This document shows, piece by piece, positions 49,995 through 62,545 of a DNA stretch of 64,000 bases; positions within the stretch are counted from its first letter, which is position 1, and each line of letters begins with the position of its first letter. Origin of the DNA: Circinella umbellata (Eukaryota; Mucoromycota; Mucoromycetes; Mucorales; Lichtheimiaceae); contig JAIWNF010000045.1 of assembly GCA_025093555.1 (NCBI GenBank), forward strand, positions 1-64,000, in the 5' to 3' direction. A program made the translations under genes and the position numbers. Below the pieces are notes generated by a model. The model saw only the letters and a list, made by a program, of their open reading frames with translations. It searched no databases and had not been told where the DNA came from.

Positions 49995-52406
49995 ATGTTT
50001 TCTCAAATAAATCTTTCGTCACATAAGAAAAAAATACAAAAACTATTTCTGTCATATTTTTTGATTTTACGGACCACGATCTGTTATGTTGCCGCACAGC
50101 AACAAAATGTACAATATGCTGTTATTGCATTTTTTCCGGAAGGAGGCCAATCCGTGGCGGTTTCTATTGATGGTACCAATTATCCTTTAGGTGTGAGTCA
50201 ACAAAACATTGGCAATTTTTTTACTGGAATGGCACCTGCTCCTAAGGAAACATACCATTATGTTATTTTGGATGGTCAAGGGAATAACGTTGCAACAGAA
50301 GCTATACAAAGACGATTAGTCACTGAACAATCCAGTGGTAACGAATTTTTTAATCGAACCACTTTCCATCAAGTACCCGAACTTCCTCAAGCCTATCACC
50401 CAATTTACCCACGTAAGCAGTAGAAATGAAAACAGTAGCAATAGTAGCAACCATTGCGCCAGGACAATAATAATAGCTAACATCACATGTTTTTATTGAC
50501 GTTTCTTTTGATATGTTATTTCAGCATTATTCAGTGATATGAATAAATCCGACGAAATTGCAACAATTATTATGCAAGCTAATATGACGGCAGTAAATGA
50601 AATCTTACAAAATCCTCTCGGTAATCACGAATATGCAATGGTTCAAGAAATGGCGTATATAAATAATAAAGATGTGTTCAAGTTTCGAAGCTCTGGATTC
50701 CGAAATAGCGGCAAGTCAAGTAAAGAATTCACAAGACAATCATTTAAAGTCAAGTTGAATGAATATCTTGTTGATGGCGAAGAAAAACAATTGCTGTTTG
50801 GTAGAACCTCAGTTAAGTTACGTGCTCAGCCTGGAGATCCTACGATGATGTAAGAAAAGTTAATATGCACTTTTTACACTTTAATTATCATTAAAAGAGG
50901 TTATATAAAATAGAACTCTGATTCGGCAATAAGAAAGAGATATATGTTTGTAAAATTGACAATTTTTCTTTTGCTATTTCTTACAAATAGGAGAGAGAAA
51001 TTGGCTCTTGATTGTTTAGCCGCTACTGGTGCTGCCACATTAGGTGCTTCATGGACTCGATTATTTATTAACGGTCAGCCAATGGGGCTATATTTAATGA
51101 TTGACGATGCCTCAACAAGTTTTATTGATAATGTGTTGCATGGTGGTGATCATTCATACCCTCATACAGGTAATAATCGTCACATCAGAAAGAGAACAAC
51201 AAAGGTGTTTAAATGTCGTCACCTGGTCAAACTCGATTTGAGAAACAAAAGTACTATTACGAGCAGTAAACATAAGAAGATCCTAAAAAAAACTAACACA
51301 TGTTATATATATCTTGTTTAATTTTTGCTTTTTGCACATATCTAGGCCCTACCTACAAGGGCAATGCAATCAATCCACAAGAAGAAGGTAATCTTGTTTA
51401 TCTTGGTGAAGCCACAACTCTCTATCCACCAAGTCTTTACGAGTTAGAAGATGAAGGTCGTAATGGAAATCTATTCCCGAACAAAGAAAATGAAATCGTA
51501 CCATTGATTGGATTTATGCGAGACCTGAGTACCGTTGAATATGCACAGGATTCTGACAATCGTGGAAATTTGGGTAGACTGATGGATAACACTCATCAAA
51601 CATTAATGCACCTTGCCGTCAACTTTTTAACAGGCGCTTGGGACGGCCTTTGGCATCAGGTATGTTTCGACGTGACAATATCTAAGAATGATAATTTCTG
51701 ACCAACATACTGTGTCGTCTCTTCAAACTACAATATCGATAGCGGCATGTTCGTGACTTATATATATGAATATAACTTATACTTATTTTAGGCAAGTAAC
51801 TATTACTTAAACCAAGATTTGGAAAGCAATAGATGGACCGTAATTACTTATGATTATGATGAAGTATTCGGTATTGGTGTTGACCGTTCTGTTGCCACAA
51901 TTACTTACCAAAATTTCGCTCGCACTAACTCCTCACGACCCTTTATTAACGTTCATCTTGAATCTCCATTTTACCGTGGTGAGTTCGAACGTATTCTGCA
52001 AACCATGATCAAACGATTTTTTAAACCGAGCATTATTGACGCCCGATTGGATGCCTGGCATAATATGTTGCGAGCTGATATAGAATGGAATTTGAATTTA
52101 CCTCATCTCTCCCCTGGGTCAATTAATACCACATGGACTATCTGGAATTTTGATAATAACATTCAAAATACTGATGGTCAAATTATGGGAGTTAAGGAAT
52201 GGGTAAGAAGTCGATCTGCTGCTGTATGTGAACAACTTGGATTTACAGATGAAGATGATCTTGCACCGCTTGGTCCATACGATCCAGAATCGCGGCCTCC
52301 ACCCAATGAACAAATGGATCTTAATCCGTCTTTGGGTTCTTCAACAATACAAATGTTCAAAAACATTCACATTTTGTTGATTTTAACAATTATTGTACTA
52401 CTCTAG
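49995..52406 (+). CDS. CotH-family surface protein, copy 2
   Basis: Five exons (49995-50412, 50525-50849, 50991-51169, 51346-51659, 51792-52406) give 616 aa. The N-terminal hydrophobic region (KLFLSYFLILRTTICYVAA) is a likely signal peptide, and the C-terminus (IHILLILTIIVLL) a likely GPI-attachment tail. CotH blocks parallel copy 1: HQVPELPQAYHPIYP, TRQSFKVKL, SVKLRAQ, FLTGAWDGLWHQASNYYLN and YDYDEVFG (about 430). The first three introns fall at the same positions and phases as in copy 1, so the pair arose by duplication of an intron-containing gene. The fourth intron (within WHQ/ASN) is absent from copy 1. The Thr tract near the copy 1 C-terminus is missing here. Function as for copy 1. Confidence 0.92.
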
Positions 52407-52952
52407 ACAAGAGAGTAATTGATAATAACCTTGTTTTGTTTCATATTGATAGTTTATATTATTCCTATGCAAACTTAGATACTGTTCTATAATATCTTTA
52501 ATACTCTCTCATTAAATACTTCCATAGCACATTTGTAAAATAAAATAAAATAAAGAACGGTTATTACATATAGTTTTAATTAAAGAAGAACAAAGTAATG
52601 AAAATATAATTATTATATTTTTGTAACAAGAAAAAAAAAGAATAGCATACTTGTAGTTTGTAGGTTATAATAATATGTACGTGATATGTCTTTTGAGAAT
52701 AATACTTAAAAAGTATCACGACAAATTAGCATCGGGTATATAATATAAATCAGGGACAAATAAAAATAAGACAATGGAATACGTAAATCAAAATATATAG
52801 CGAAAAGGAAGTTAGCATAACAAATAATTATAATCTAGACAGCGAGATTATATTAATAGGAATAAAATAATACGTAGCTAATAATAATAGCTATCTTCAT
52901 TTGTTTTTGTCGGATTTTGATTTTTATTGCGACTAAATCCAATAGACGCTTG
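52407..52952. other. Spacer between convergent genes
   Basis: AT-rich 3' flanks of CotH copy 2 and the minus-strand poly-Q membrane protein. No gene seen. Confidence 0.5.
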
Positions 52953-53241
52953 TTATTGACTAAATTCTAAATATGCATTCGCCATGGTTTCCTTCTTTCG
53001 CTCTTTCTTTCTTTTTCTGCATGAAAATACTAATACAACTGCTGCAATAAATGCCAGACTACCAACAATTCCAGCTACAATAATAGCTACTTGGGAGCCA
53101 TTACTGTGTCCATCTTGGGTAGTATAACTAGACGGTAACTGAGAAGGCATCATGGATGGTTGAGCAGTTCCGTCACTTCGATGTGGATTATGTGGATCTT
53201 GTCCTTTAAAAGGATCATATTGTTGCTGCTGCTGCTGCTGC

Positions 53242-53296
<55 letters not shown>

Positions 53297-53477
53297 GGTG
53301 TCCTCTATCATTGTCACTGTTACTACTGTCATTGTTACTGCTACTCTGTTGGTTATTGTTGTTGCTACTCTGTTGGTTATTGTTGTTACTACTGTTTTGT
53401 TGGCTGCTGCTTACACTACCGTGTTCTTGTTGATTGTGACTATAATTGTCAGATGAGTTATATGAGGAATCATACAT
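52953..53477 (-). CDS. Single-pass membrane protein with long poly-Q
   Basis: One open frame of 174 aa. The N-terminal half is almost only Ser, Asn, Gln and Asp (repeats of NNNNQQSS), followed by about 26 Gln in a row, then a short Pro-containing stretch. A clear membrane helix (VAIIVAGIVGSLAFIAAVVLVF) precedes a strongly basic stop-transfer CRKRKKERKK and a short tail. The layout, a disordered outer part, one helix and a basic cytoplasmic tail, recalls fungal wall-sensor-like type I proteins, but no signal peptide is in this frame. The frame stays open upstream of the ATG, so a 5' exon may be missing from this model. I do not recognise a family. Confidence 0.55.
53220..53297 (-). repeat. CAA/CAG triplet repeat encoding poly-Q
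   Basis: About 26 uninterrupted glutamine codons on the minus strand: a block of CAG codons near the 3' end and CAA codons in the remainder. It is likely to vary in length between strains. Confidence 0.95.
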
Positions 53478-55883
53478 GGCAACAGCAGGATATTCTTGAG
53501 AATACGGTATTACTATTACTGTTATAATTATTAAAATATGGTTCTACTGATATTAAATCCAATAGAAAAAATAAAAAAGCATTGAGCACACATTAAAGGA
53601 ATATTTATATGTTCTCCCTCCCTCTTGCAGCAGTCGACAAAAAAAGAAGAGGAGAAAATGAATGAGAAGAAAAGTATATACATAATTATATATAGTAATA
53701 CATGGTGATCAATTTTGCATATGCTTGCTCTTTGAAAAGTATGACTTTGAACCATATTTTTCATAATTTAAGTGTATCCTACATTTCTGCAAGTACTACC
53801 ACGCTGCTTACCCAGTAAAACAGAACGTTTAGCCTAGTTTAAAATAAGATTTTTTTTAAAGTTTCGACAGTTGTTTACCTATTATACGGGGGTTTGTATG
53901 CGTCCTTTTTTATCCTCTGGGTGATTTTTGACACATATGGAAAAAAAAGAGAGCACTCAGAATACTGTAAGAATAAGTGGATAAAAAAAGCTAATTTTTA
54001 CGAAAAAAAAAATTAGAGTAGTACGTATTTCAGGAAAAGAAACACAATTAGGAGTGAAATAACAACAAGTTTACTCTTTTTTTTTCATCACATTCCTATT
54101 CTGCAGTGTGATGCTTCTTAGTTTTCCAATTATATATTAACTCCTTCAAAACGCCCTTTTTATATATTATAGCGTGTATGGGGCTATATATGTTTCAACC
54201 CTGCTTTTCTCTTCATAGAGTATTTTAGTGTAGAAATCATATACAATTAATCGAGTACCCTTTTTATATTATTCTATGACGGTTGAACAAATAAATACAG
54301 AAAAACTCTAGATATGATAAAAACAAATGACTGAAATGAAGATAATGCAAGGCAATCTTCGTATATAATGATTTCTTTGTTACAAGTAGGATAAAGTAGT
54401 TGTCGTAGTTGGGATATGATCCGATAGCATACCTGTTAATAATCCTTATTAACGTTTCTACATACGTAGAAAAAAAACAAGAAGACAAGTATGTAACAAT
54501 TATCTAACAGATAAATAAATTGCAATTAAAAGTGCTTATTATTAATAGTTTATTTAGCACTTGGTTTTGGCACAGATCACCTTGTTCTTAACATTTCTAA
54601 AATAACGAATTAACCAGTTTGGCGGATTTCTTTGCCTAAAAAAGTTAGATAGCAGACGATGATGAAATATTGTTACGCTGAAGGGGGGGGGCTTCTTTTT
54701 TTCTCGCAATGAAATTTTTTATACAAAACAAAAGTGTGATAGTTTATATTCTTTATATTCTTTCAATGGTGCTTAGTGCTATTTACTATTGTCATATATT
54801 AAACCATTTGAGGTACTGCATATAATATATTATTATTTTCATAGGTATACAAAAAAGTGCAAAAATATACTTTTTGGAAGACATACATCTCACCTCCTTT
54901 CTCAATTTTCTTATCAGGGTTAGCAATCTATAAGTTCCACATCAGCATTACTCCTTGAAATTTGATATAAAGCTAATTATTATTGAACTTCTTTTTCTTT
55001 CCGATGACAGACAACTAAAAAAAGAAAAAGAGAAAAAGAGAGACCAACATCTTTTTCTTCGTCGCGGCTGTTTTCATTCTTATTCGTGTACTATTTAAGG
55101 AGCTTTTGAATTCTATTATGATTTCTGTTCAGCCAAACATAATACTATAGTTACAAGAGATTTGTTTGAAGGACACACATGATAAATAATAATGAGTTTA
55201 CTTTATTATTACAAGAAGCAGCATATATACCCATCCATATGTTTGTTCCAATGAAGCATTGAACACTGACCACACTGTGTTTCGTACGTAGCTGACTATA
55301 TCGTCCGGTTTACTTTTGAAAATTTATGTAAATAATCGCTTAACTTTAGATAAATTTTTAGAGAAGAGCTATAAATACATCAAGGAGGTTTGACGTTATC
55401 TTATCGGGAATTAGACAACTGCTGTTTCTGATCGTCTGCATAAAAAAATGGAAGTGAGACTGACATAGAAGAAAAAAGTATATACATAGTTTTATTTTCT
55501 CGGCGTAGAAAAAACAAATATGCCAGGCCACAAATACTTGTTAAAAGAGCATACAAAATATTTTGCTGCTTCTTGTGTATGTTAATAATGAAACCAATCT
55601 ACTAATTATAAATATATCAAGTTATATTGAGTCTCTGGGGACAGTAAATATATGTAATCCATATAACGTAAAAGGAGATGAATAGACTAATTGTATACTT
55701 CGCTATGTTATATAATAGCTCTCGCTCCCTCTATATGTATACATAGAGCTTGCTCGTATTTAGTTCTTTTGTTGTCTTTATATATTTGGTTAATTATACT
55801 CATTGGTTAAGTACACCATAACACTAAAATGGAGCATGATAGATCTCGTAATTCATATACGCATAGACTGAACTTTTAATTAG
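53478..55883. other. Gene-poor 2.4 kb stretch
   Basis: No supported reading frame. AT-rich, with a G-run near 54683-54690 and scattered short palindromes. Nothing assignable before the MITE. Confidence 0.45.
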
Positions 55884-55885
55884 TA

Positions 55886-56192
55886 CGGTAGACCCCCGGT
55901 TTTCGCACTACGTACCGGTACTTTTGAAAACCCCGTGTTCCGCAACTTTTTGGAAGGAAGTGTCACAAAACACTTAATAAACCGTGCAAATCGCAAATTG
56001 CAAACGAAATTTAATTGATTTCCATTAACCGGGGGAAATTTATAGTTTATTTAAGACATCGATAAAAAAAGTAGATGTCCACATAGTATATAGACTGGAA
56101 TTGTCACCTATAAAAATACAAACTGTGAAATTAATACAGTCCTGCAACTTTCCCGAAGGGAATATTACCTTGCAAAATCTGAGGGTCTACTG
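55886..56192. mobile_element. pogo-like MITE, 307 bp, TA target duplication
   Basis: Ends are inverted repeats of about 22 bp, C(G/A)GTAGACCC(C/T)C(G/A)G followed by TTTT and GCA, with about five differences. Both ends are flanked by TA (55884-55885 and 56193-56194). Ends starting CAGTAGACCC with a TA duplication fit the pogo/Tigger branch of Tc1/mariner. There is no coding capacity. The ends are more diverged than those of the 14.5-kb MITE, so this looks like an older insertion or a different family. Confidence 0.75.
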
Positions 56193-56265
56193 TACTAGTG
56201 TTTGGCCCTTTTCCGCTTTTAAATACTTTTTTTTGAAAAGTGTTTAGCATACAGCCAGAACCATT

Positions 56266-57300
56266 ATGAAACCCTACCGCAAATCTACCACAGAGGAAGT
56301 TCGGAAGGCAGCGGATTCATTCTGTCTGTCCCCTAAGGTTCTTCTTCGCCAGACTAAAGATAATGAACAATACTACCGTCAGCAATTTGCTCGTGTTAAC
56401 AAACTCTGTGAATCCTTGCGAGCCAAAATCAAGGAACTTGAAACAGCTCTCGAGAAAAAATGCGACTCAACCACCGCCATTTTTTAGCACTCATTCCGTG
56501 TTTTCAATATCCTTCTCACCATGTCAACTACTTTGGACAAACCAAAAACCGCTTTGCCACAAACCTCATTGACATTGTCACCACAACCGACATCGTCAAA
56601 GTCACCACCAACCAAATCTCACTAAAAGCAACCAACAATCAATCATGAAGCAACCCCACTATCAGCAAATAGTAAAAATATTACTACTAATCTGACTGTA
56701 ACAACACCTTCAAAACTACAGAGCGTATCAAACAGGCTCGTCCTGCATCATCTACTTCTATTAGTCCTACCACTCAAGAACCACCCAACAAAAAGCTTCG
56801 ACAATTAATCGATAGTAACCCCGCCAGCATAAATAATATATGTGTAACCAACACTACTGAAGCCAGTAATTTTTTCCTACCCAACCAAAATTCAACCACG
56901 TCCATATTCCATGTCAACAACGTACCACAAGACAGGAAACACGCAAACTACTTCGCCACTTGAACATCAATACCTCAGGTATTTTAGATATCTCTTTCCC
57001 TGGTAGAAACATTATCAGTCTACTAGTACACCGCCGCTACTTACCAAAAATCATATCCATTATGCAAATTGCCAAGATCCCCGTTCTTAAAGATTTTGAC
57101 CCTACTCACCTGGATAACTTTAAAGATCCAAAGTATAAAAAATGTTCCGCTCCCGAACGAGATACTATTTCCAAGCAATGTTATCGAACTCGATGACTGC
57201 GCGCCATTGCAACACAACCTTTTATCCTAATTGGTAAAATAGCAAGTTTTTTCAATTCACAAGGATGGATCAATCAAGCAGGCTATGATCTTATCTAATA
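56266..57300 (+). pseudogene. LINE ORF1-like remnant
   Basis: The first frame (56266-56487) reads EEVRKAADSFCLSPKVLLRQ, then an apparent coiled coil (LCESLRAKIKELETALEKK). Thr/Ser/Pro-rich debris in shifting frames follows, then KLLRHLNINTSGILDISFPG and NIISLLVHRRYLPKI, ending with SAPERDTISKQCY and FNSQGWINQAGYDL (56940-57300). The last block resembles the ORF1 (nucleic-acid-binding) protein of Mucorales LINE elements. Several stops and frame changes show that it is dead. It starts 74 bp after the pogo-like MITE. Confidence 0.55.
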
Positions 57301-58760
57301 GTATAATAACTCAATTGACTGTAAACACAATCATACTGCTAATCCAGTACATATGTAGATGAGCACTATAATAGCTTCTATAAAGGTTAATTAATTTTTC
57401 TTCGGTAAAGGTGATAATGAATCTTCAATCTGCGTAGTTAGAATCTCACAAGAAAGAAGCATCCTTATCAAATTACGTATTGAATGTGTATTCTGTTTAT
57501 CCAATAATCAATATGCGCGTTTCCTCATACTCATCTCATTAAAAAGCACTACGAATATGAGTGCAGAATTAAGGCCAACAATTTGATCTTACTATTAGGT
57601 CACACACTCTCGCTATTTTATTCTCACATGCACAATAGATAGTTACTATGATACAGTACCGACTTTTTCTGTGTCTGAAATTTCAGTACAGTTATGCTGC
57701 TATGATGATAGACTTTTTCTTTTATGTGAGTTCAGCATTACAACAGTTAATAAAATCGATTTGAGCTAACCAAAGTTTTGAAATAATCAAAAGAGAGTTC
57801 ATTTTTAATTGTGATTGCGCAGATTATTACAACAACAGCGTATATATATGTATGAATATCATGAGCATATAAGTAGTAATATGAAGCGACTACATACTGA
57901 AAAGTAGATATAGCAACAGCAATGATAGTTGACTATAGGCACTGGATCATCGCTTCAATTGATTATATTGCTATGTACAGCACTTTTATAAATAGTTTTC
58001 TTTACATTATAATACACTTGGACTGTTGTTATTGAGCAGGAGATTACATCAACCAAGAATCATCCCACTAAATAAAAATATCAATACAACTAAACCAAAC
58101 AGTGGTAACATTAATCACGATTATACCGCAGCAATTAATAATTTGTTGTAGTAGATATAAAATATGATTAACATGGGATTAAGCCACTTGATTGTTTTTT
58201 GTATTAATTATGTGCTTCTGCTCATCCATTACATACTAAATATCAGTCATGTAGTAGCGTAAAACCATGATTCCTCCTTAAGTATTGTATCCAGATTTCG
58301 ATTCAGTTGGTCATTTTCGATGAATCATCCGATCGATTATCTACGAAACTTATGAGATACGTATCATAAAAATCCCAATATTATATAATATTATACTTGC
58401 CATATCCCTCATCCAAATTCAAAATTCCAATTGTTTTTCAAATAATAATGGGTTATTAATAACATATATCACTATAAGATACGACATAAATAAATTAAAG
58501 GCTAATAAGAAACGAGAGTACATTTTCTTTGATAATTTACTATGTTACGAAGGAAGAGAGGAATGGAGAGAAAAAAAGATTACTTTTTATACAAAAGGCG
58601 GATAAAAACTAAATATGTTCATGGGAGGGGACATAATATATGTTCATGTGTTTTGGGATGAAGGTATAGGAAGAAGTTGTTTTAACCGAAATAACAACAA
58701 TAACAATAATAATATATCTATGATTTTGGAAAGTAAAGAAGAAGAAAGAAAAACAAGCTA
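57301..58760. other. Intergenic, no gene seen
   Basis: AT-rich 1.46 kb with no supported reading frame; probably worn transposon flank on the left and the 3' flank of the tail-anchored protein gene on the right. Confidence 0.45.
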
Positions 58761-60181
58761 TTACAAATAAGTGACTTTGGTACCCATTTGAACGGTTTGC
58801 CATAATTTTGTTAATGCAATTTTTAAAGGTTCAGACCATTTCCCCCGGAATCCACGCAATAAACCTATTAATGCAAGAATCATAAGTAAAGTTGCTACTG
58901 AAGTAGCAGATCCAGCACCAATTAATTGACGAACCCATTCTTTCACTGCAGTAGGACTTCTTTGATTGAGACTAAAGTTACGTCGAGATGTAGTTGTATT
59001 TGATAATTGACGTTGATTGATGTTAGTGGATCCATTACCATTATCCAAGGAAGAAGAAGAAAAAGAAGAAGAAATTGCTGATGATGAATTGGAATCAGAA
59101 TGAGTATGGGTTGATGTAATATCCACTTGTTCTACTTTATCTACTTGTTTTTCATAATCCTTAGTTTTCATCTCTTGTGCTTCCTTTTCTGCTCTTTCTC
59201 GTTCTTCTTGTAATCGAGCCTTTTCCTTTTCTTCTGTTATCTTGGCCAATTGTTCTAATTTTTTCTGTTGCTCAATCTTTTTTTGTCGTTCTCTTGATGC
59301 ATCTTGTTCACTTTCACTAACAAATCGTTGTAATGACTAAAAAAAACTTAATATACACATGATACCCACATAGGTAATCTTTTTTATCCAAATAAAAAAA
59401 GACTAAAATCACTCTTACCTCTTTCTTTTCATCTGAAATAAGTGGATTGTATTGTACAAATGAAATTGCTGTTTCATAATCATTCATAGCAGGTAAAATT
59501 CGTGTCACGTAAAGATCAATAGCTTCCATACAACCATTATAATAAACATCATCTGATTCTTCTTGCTGTATAGCAATAGATGAAATATAATCCATTGTAC
59601 TATCAGACATGGCTGCATACCATTCTTCAACAATTTGTCGTCCAACATTCACAGCTTGTATCTTTAACGTCATTACCAAACTATAGATAAATATGAAAAT
59701 TAGTTTTTTTCACTATATTTCCATTTTCCCTTTCTCTTATATAATATATCCTCCTACCCAATCTTTTTAAAGCTGAAAACTTTGCTTACCAAGAAGATAC
59801 AAGTCTTGGGTCAACATTTCCCGAGCCACCATAACCTTCACTTAATAATTGCCACATTGCATGAACAAATTGATCATGACTCTTTGCTACTGCTGGAGAA
59901 AGACCAAAAAGTTTTGTTACATGAGGAGTAATGTCTTGTTGAGTTAATACAGTAGTTGCAATATTAAGATAAAGTGTCCAAATGGAATAACGTAATGTTT
60001 CAAGTTCTTGAATATTTATATTGGTATAAGATTCGTTTTCGTCAATATCTTGAACGGCATTTGATTTAGGAAGCTGAGCAATAGCTTTTGAACATGCTGT
60101 AGCTGCTGTGGTATACTTTGTCAATAAGTAAAAGCGTAGTGCTTTTTGATATTGTGCTTGAATTGATGTTAAAAGTGCCAT
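58761..60181 (-). CDS. Putative tail-anchored protein with helical N-terminus
   Basis: Three exons (59790-60181, 59419-59680, 58761-59336) give 409 aa in phase. The N-terminal half is helical and starts like a TPR-type unit (YQKALRFYLLTKYTTAATAC). Exon 3 opens with a long charged coiled coil (about 219-270; EEKEKARLQEERERAEKEAQ), then a Ser/Thr-rich linker. Near the C-terminus is one hydrophobic segment (ATSVATLLMILALIGLLRGF), with about 30 residues after it. One membrane helix near the C-terminus and no signal peptide suggest a cytosol-facing organelle membrane protein. The layout recalls the peroxisomal AAA-ATPase anchors Pex26/Pex15, but I cannot show homology, and the name should not be transferred on this basis. 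Confidence 0.75.
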
Positions 60182-61431
60182 TTATATATTTTTATTGTTT
60201 TTCCTTTTTGAAAATAGAAAAATAGAAGGAAGGGGGGCAAAATTATGTATATAAAAGGTGTGTGTGTGAAGAAAGAGGGAGGTGTTTACTAAAAGGATTA
60301 TCGCTGACAAAACTATATTTCTCACATGCTGATGGGAACAATTGAATATCCGAGGTTCTAATGTTTTATTATGATTTACCCCACAGTCTAATTGGATACT
60401 TCAAATATATATTTCTATAAAAAATTATCTATCTTTCTTTTATAAAAAATAGACTACATAATTTAGCAATGGTTTATGTTGTATCACAAACAAAATATAC
60501 AAGTTGATAAACAATCAATTAAGTAAAAAAGTTATGTACAAATATGTCCCAGTATACTACAAATAAAAAATTAATAGTAGTTTCATTTTTATTCTATTAC
60601 TATAGGTATTTTATTAAAATTTAACATTACGTTAGTTATAAAAAAAGAACGTCATAGAGTTTCTGTAATATTATCTTATTTTATGGTAACTATTAAGTTT
60701 TTAAAGAAAACAAGGTGTCATGCGTAAAGCTGTTGTATATAATAACTATGCAACTTGAAAATGGAAAAAAGTAATCTCATTGGTTGAAACCTTTAATTTT
60801 TAATCTTATCACGTGACTATAATGTGGCCCGCTCAGCAGAGGGGGTGTAGTATTTCGTGTACAAGCGCATTTAGTGTACGATCTCTTTTCCATACCAAAG
60901 GTACAGATCATATAATATAAGATTGATTAAAGGGGATTATGAGGGATGAAGATAGAACGAATCGAACACGTAGAAAGATAGATACTATGATGGATGGAAA
61001 GATAATCAACATCGATAAATACGACGAACGACCGAGTACGAAATAATACGAATCACGAATTAGATATATATATCACGAATCCATCCATCCATCCATTCAA
61101 TATATCCATCCATTCGATATTATACAACATATAAATAAATTACATATATCAACATTCTATATACACATCGACAATAAACGAATCAGCCATCATTAGGATC
61201 TATCTATCTACAAAAAAAACTGTTCGAGATTATCGTTCAATGAAGCGAGAGAACTGAATTGAATTGAATGGATAATAATATAATTATTACTATAATTATT
61301 ATTACTATTATTTTTTTATATAATTGGGAAAATTAAATTGGGAGGAAAAAGAAGACAACACCATCACAACGAATAATTATTTCTTGATTACCAACCAAAA
61401 TTATTATACTTTCTCAAATTATTAGCAAACC
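60182..61431. promoter_or_regulatory. Divergent intergenic region upstream of RPL6
   Basis: A 1.25-kb gap between head-to-head genes. Contains a CACGTG palindrome (60810-60815), a short (CCAT)n repeat near 61080-61098 with a second cluster at about 61105-61115, and AT-rich 5' UTR sequence before RPL6. No gene seen. Confidence 0.45.
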
Positions 61432-62225
61432 ATGCCTCACGCACCTAAATCCAGCATCAAGAAGGCCGATAAGACCGTCGACGTCAAGGGTACCAAGAAC
61501 GGTGGTAAACGCACAATCCCTGCCGTTAAGGCTGATCGTTTCTACCCTGCCGAAGATATTCCTCAACCCAAGGTCTCCCGCAAGTCTCCCAAGACTGGTG
61601 CTCTTCGTGCTTCTATCACCCCTGGTTCCGTTGTCATCTTGTTGGCTGGCCGTTTCCGTGGTAAGCGTGTTGTTGTTTTGAAGCAACTCGAAAGTGGTCT
61701 TTTGTTGGTCACTGGCCCTTACAAGGTTAACGGTGTTCCTCTCCGTCGTGTCAACCAAGCTTACGTTATTGCCACCTCCACCAAGATTGATCTCTCCAAC
61801 GTCAAGGTAATTAGTAATAACATCAGCAAACGAAAAAAACAAGAATTATAAATTTTGGAATTTATGGAGAGAATCGGAAGAATTGATTTATTTTTGTTTT
61901 CATATATATTTAGCTTGATGCCAAGTTCAACGATGCTTACTTTGGCAAGTCTGGCAAGAAGGCCGATAAGGAATTCCTTGAAGGTGCCGAGGTAAGAAAA
62001 TGAAAACAATTATTTTCTTATTGGTAGCAAACATATTGATATAAATTAAATTAATTTAAATTCTAGCAAAAGAAGGCTGCCCTTCCTGAATCCAAGGTTG
62101 CTGACCAAAAGGCTGTTGACAAGGCTATTGTTGATGCCGTCTCCAAGACTCCTTTCCTTGGTCAATACTTGGGCTCCACCTTTGGTTTGTCCAAGGGTCA
62201 GTTCCCCCACGCTATGAAGTTCTAA
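61432..62225 (+). CDS. RPL6: 60S ribosomal protein L6 (eL6)
   Basis: Three exons (61432-61806, 61914-61991, 62067-62225) give 203 aa. The basic N-terminus leads to [15 protein letters not shown], then the SH3-like KOW fold with [39 protein letters not shown] and [17 protein letters not shown], the hallmark of eL6. The C-terminal exon ends with [20 protein letters not shown]. It is a structural component of the large cytosolic ribosomal subunit. Codon use is visibly more C-ending (GCC, AAG, ACC) than in neighbours, as expected for a highly expressed gene. Confidence 0.97.
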
Positions 62226-62545
62226 GTTAGTTATTCTTTACTTTTAACTATTATATTTGCATGGAGCAGCTGATTGGAAAAAAAATAATAAAAAAAGCCG
62301 AAAAATCATTTGCTTTTTTTTGGACTTGTATACAGTGATAATAGGAGAATATTAGTGGGAAAGGACAAAGTGCAGCTGTGTGATATATTGAAGTGCATTG
62401 TATAGGTTATAATTTTTTTTTTAGTTAGGAAACATAGCATATTTGTTTCTTTTACCTTCTGAATTTTAATATTTAAAATATACGCGTCTTTGCTTTAACT
62501 TTCTCTTTTTTGGTCGATATCCATAGAGAGTAGTTTGCTTAAACA
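62226..62545. other. Short intergenic between RPL6 and kinase gene
   Basis: AT-rich 320 bp with T and A runs; holds the RPL6 3' end and the promoter of the downstream gene. Confidence 0.5.

Noticed and set aside
53160..53456. Poly-Leu open frame on the plus strand
   Set aside because: It is the complement of the poly-Q/N repeat of the minus-strand gene.
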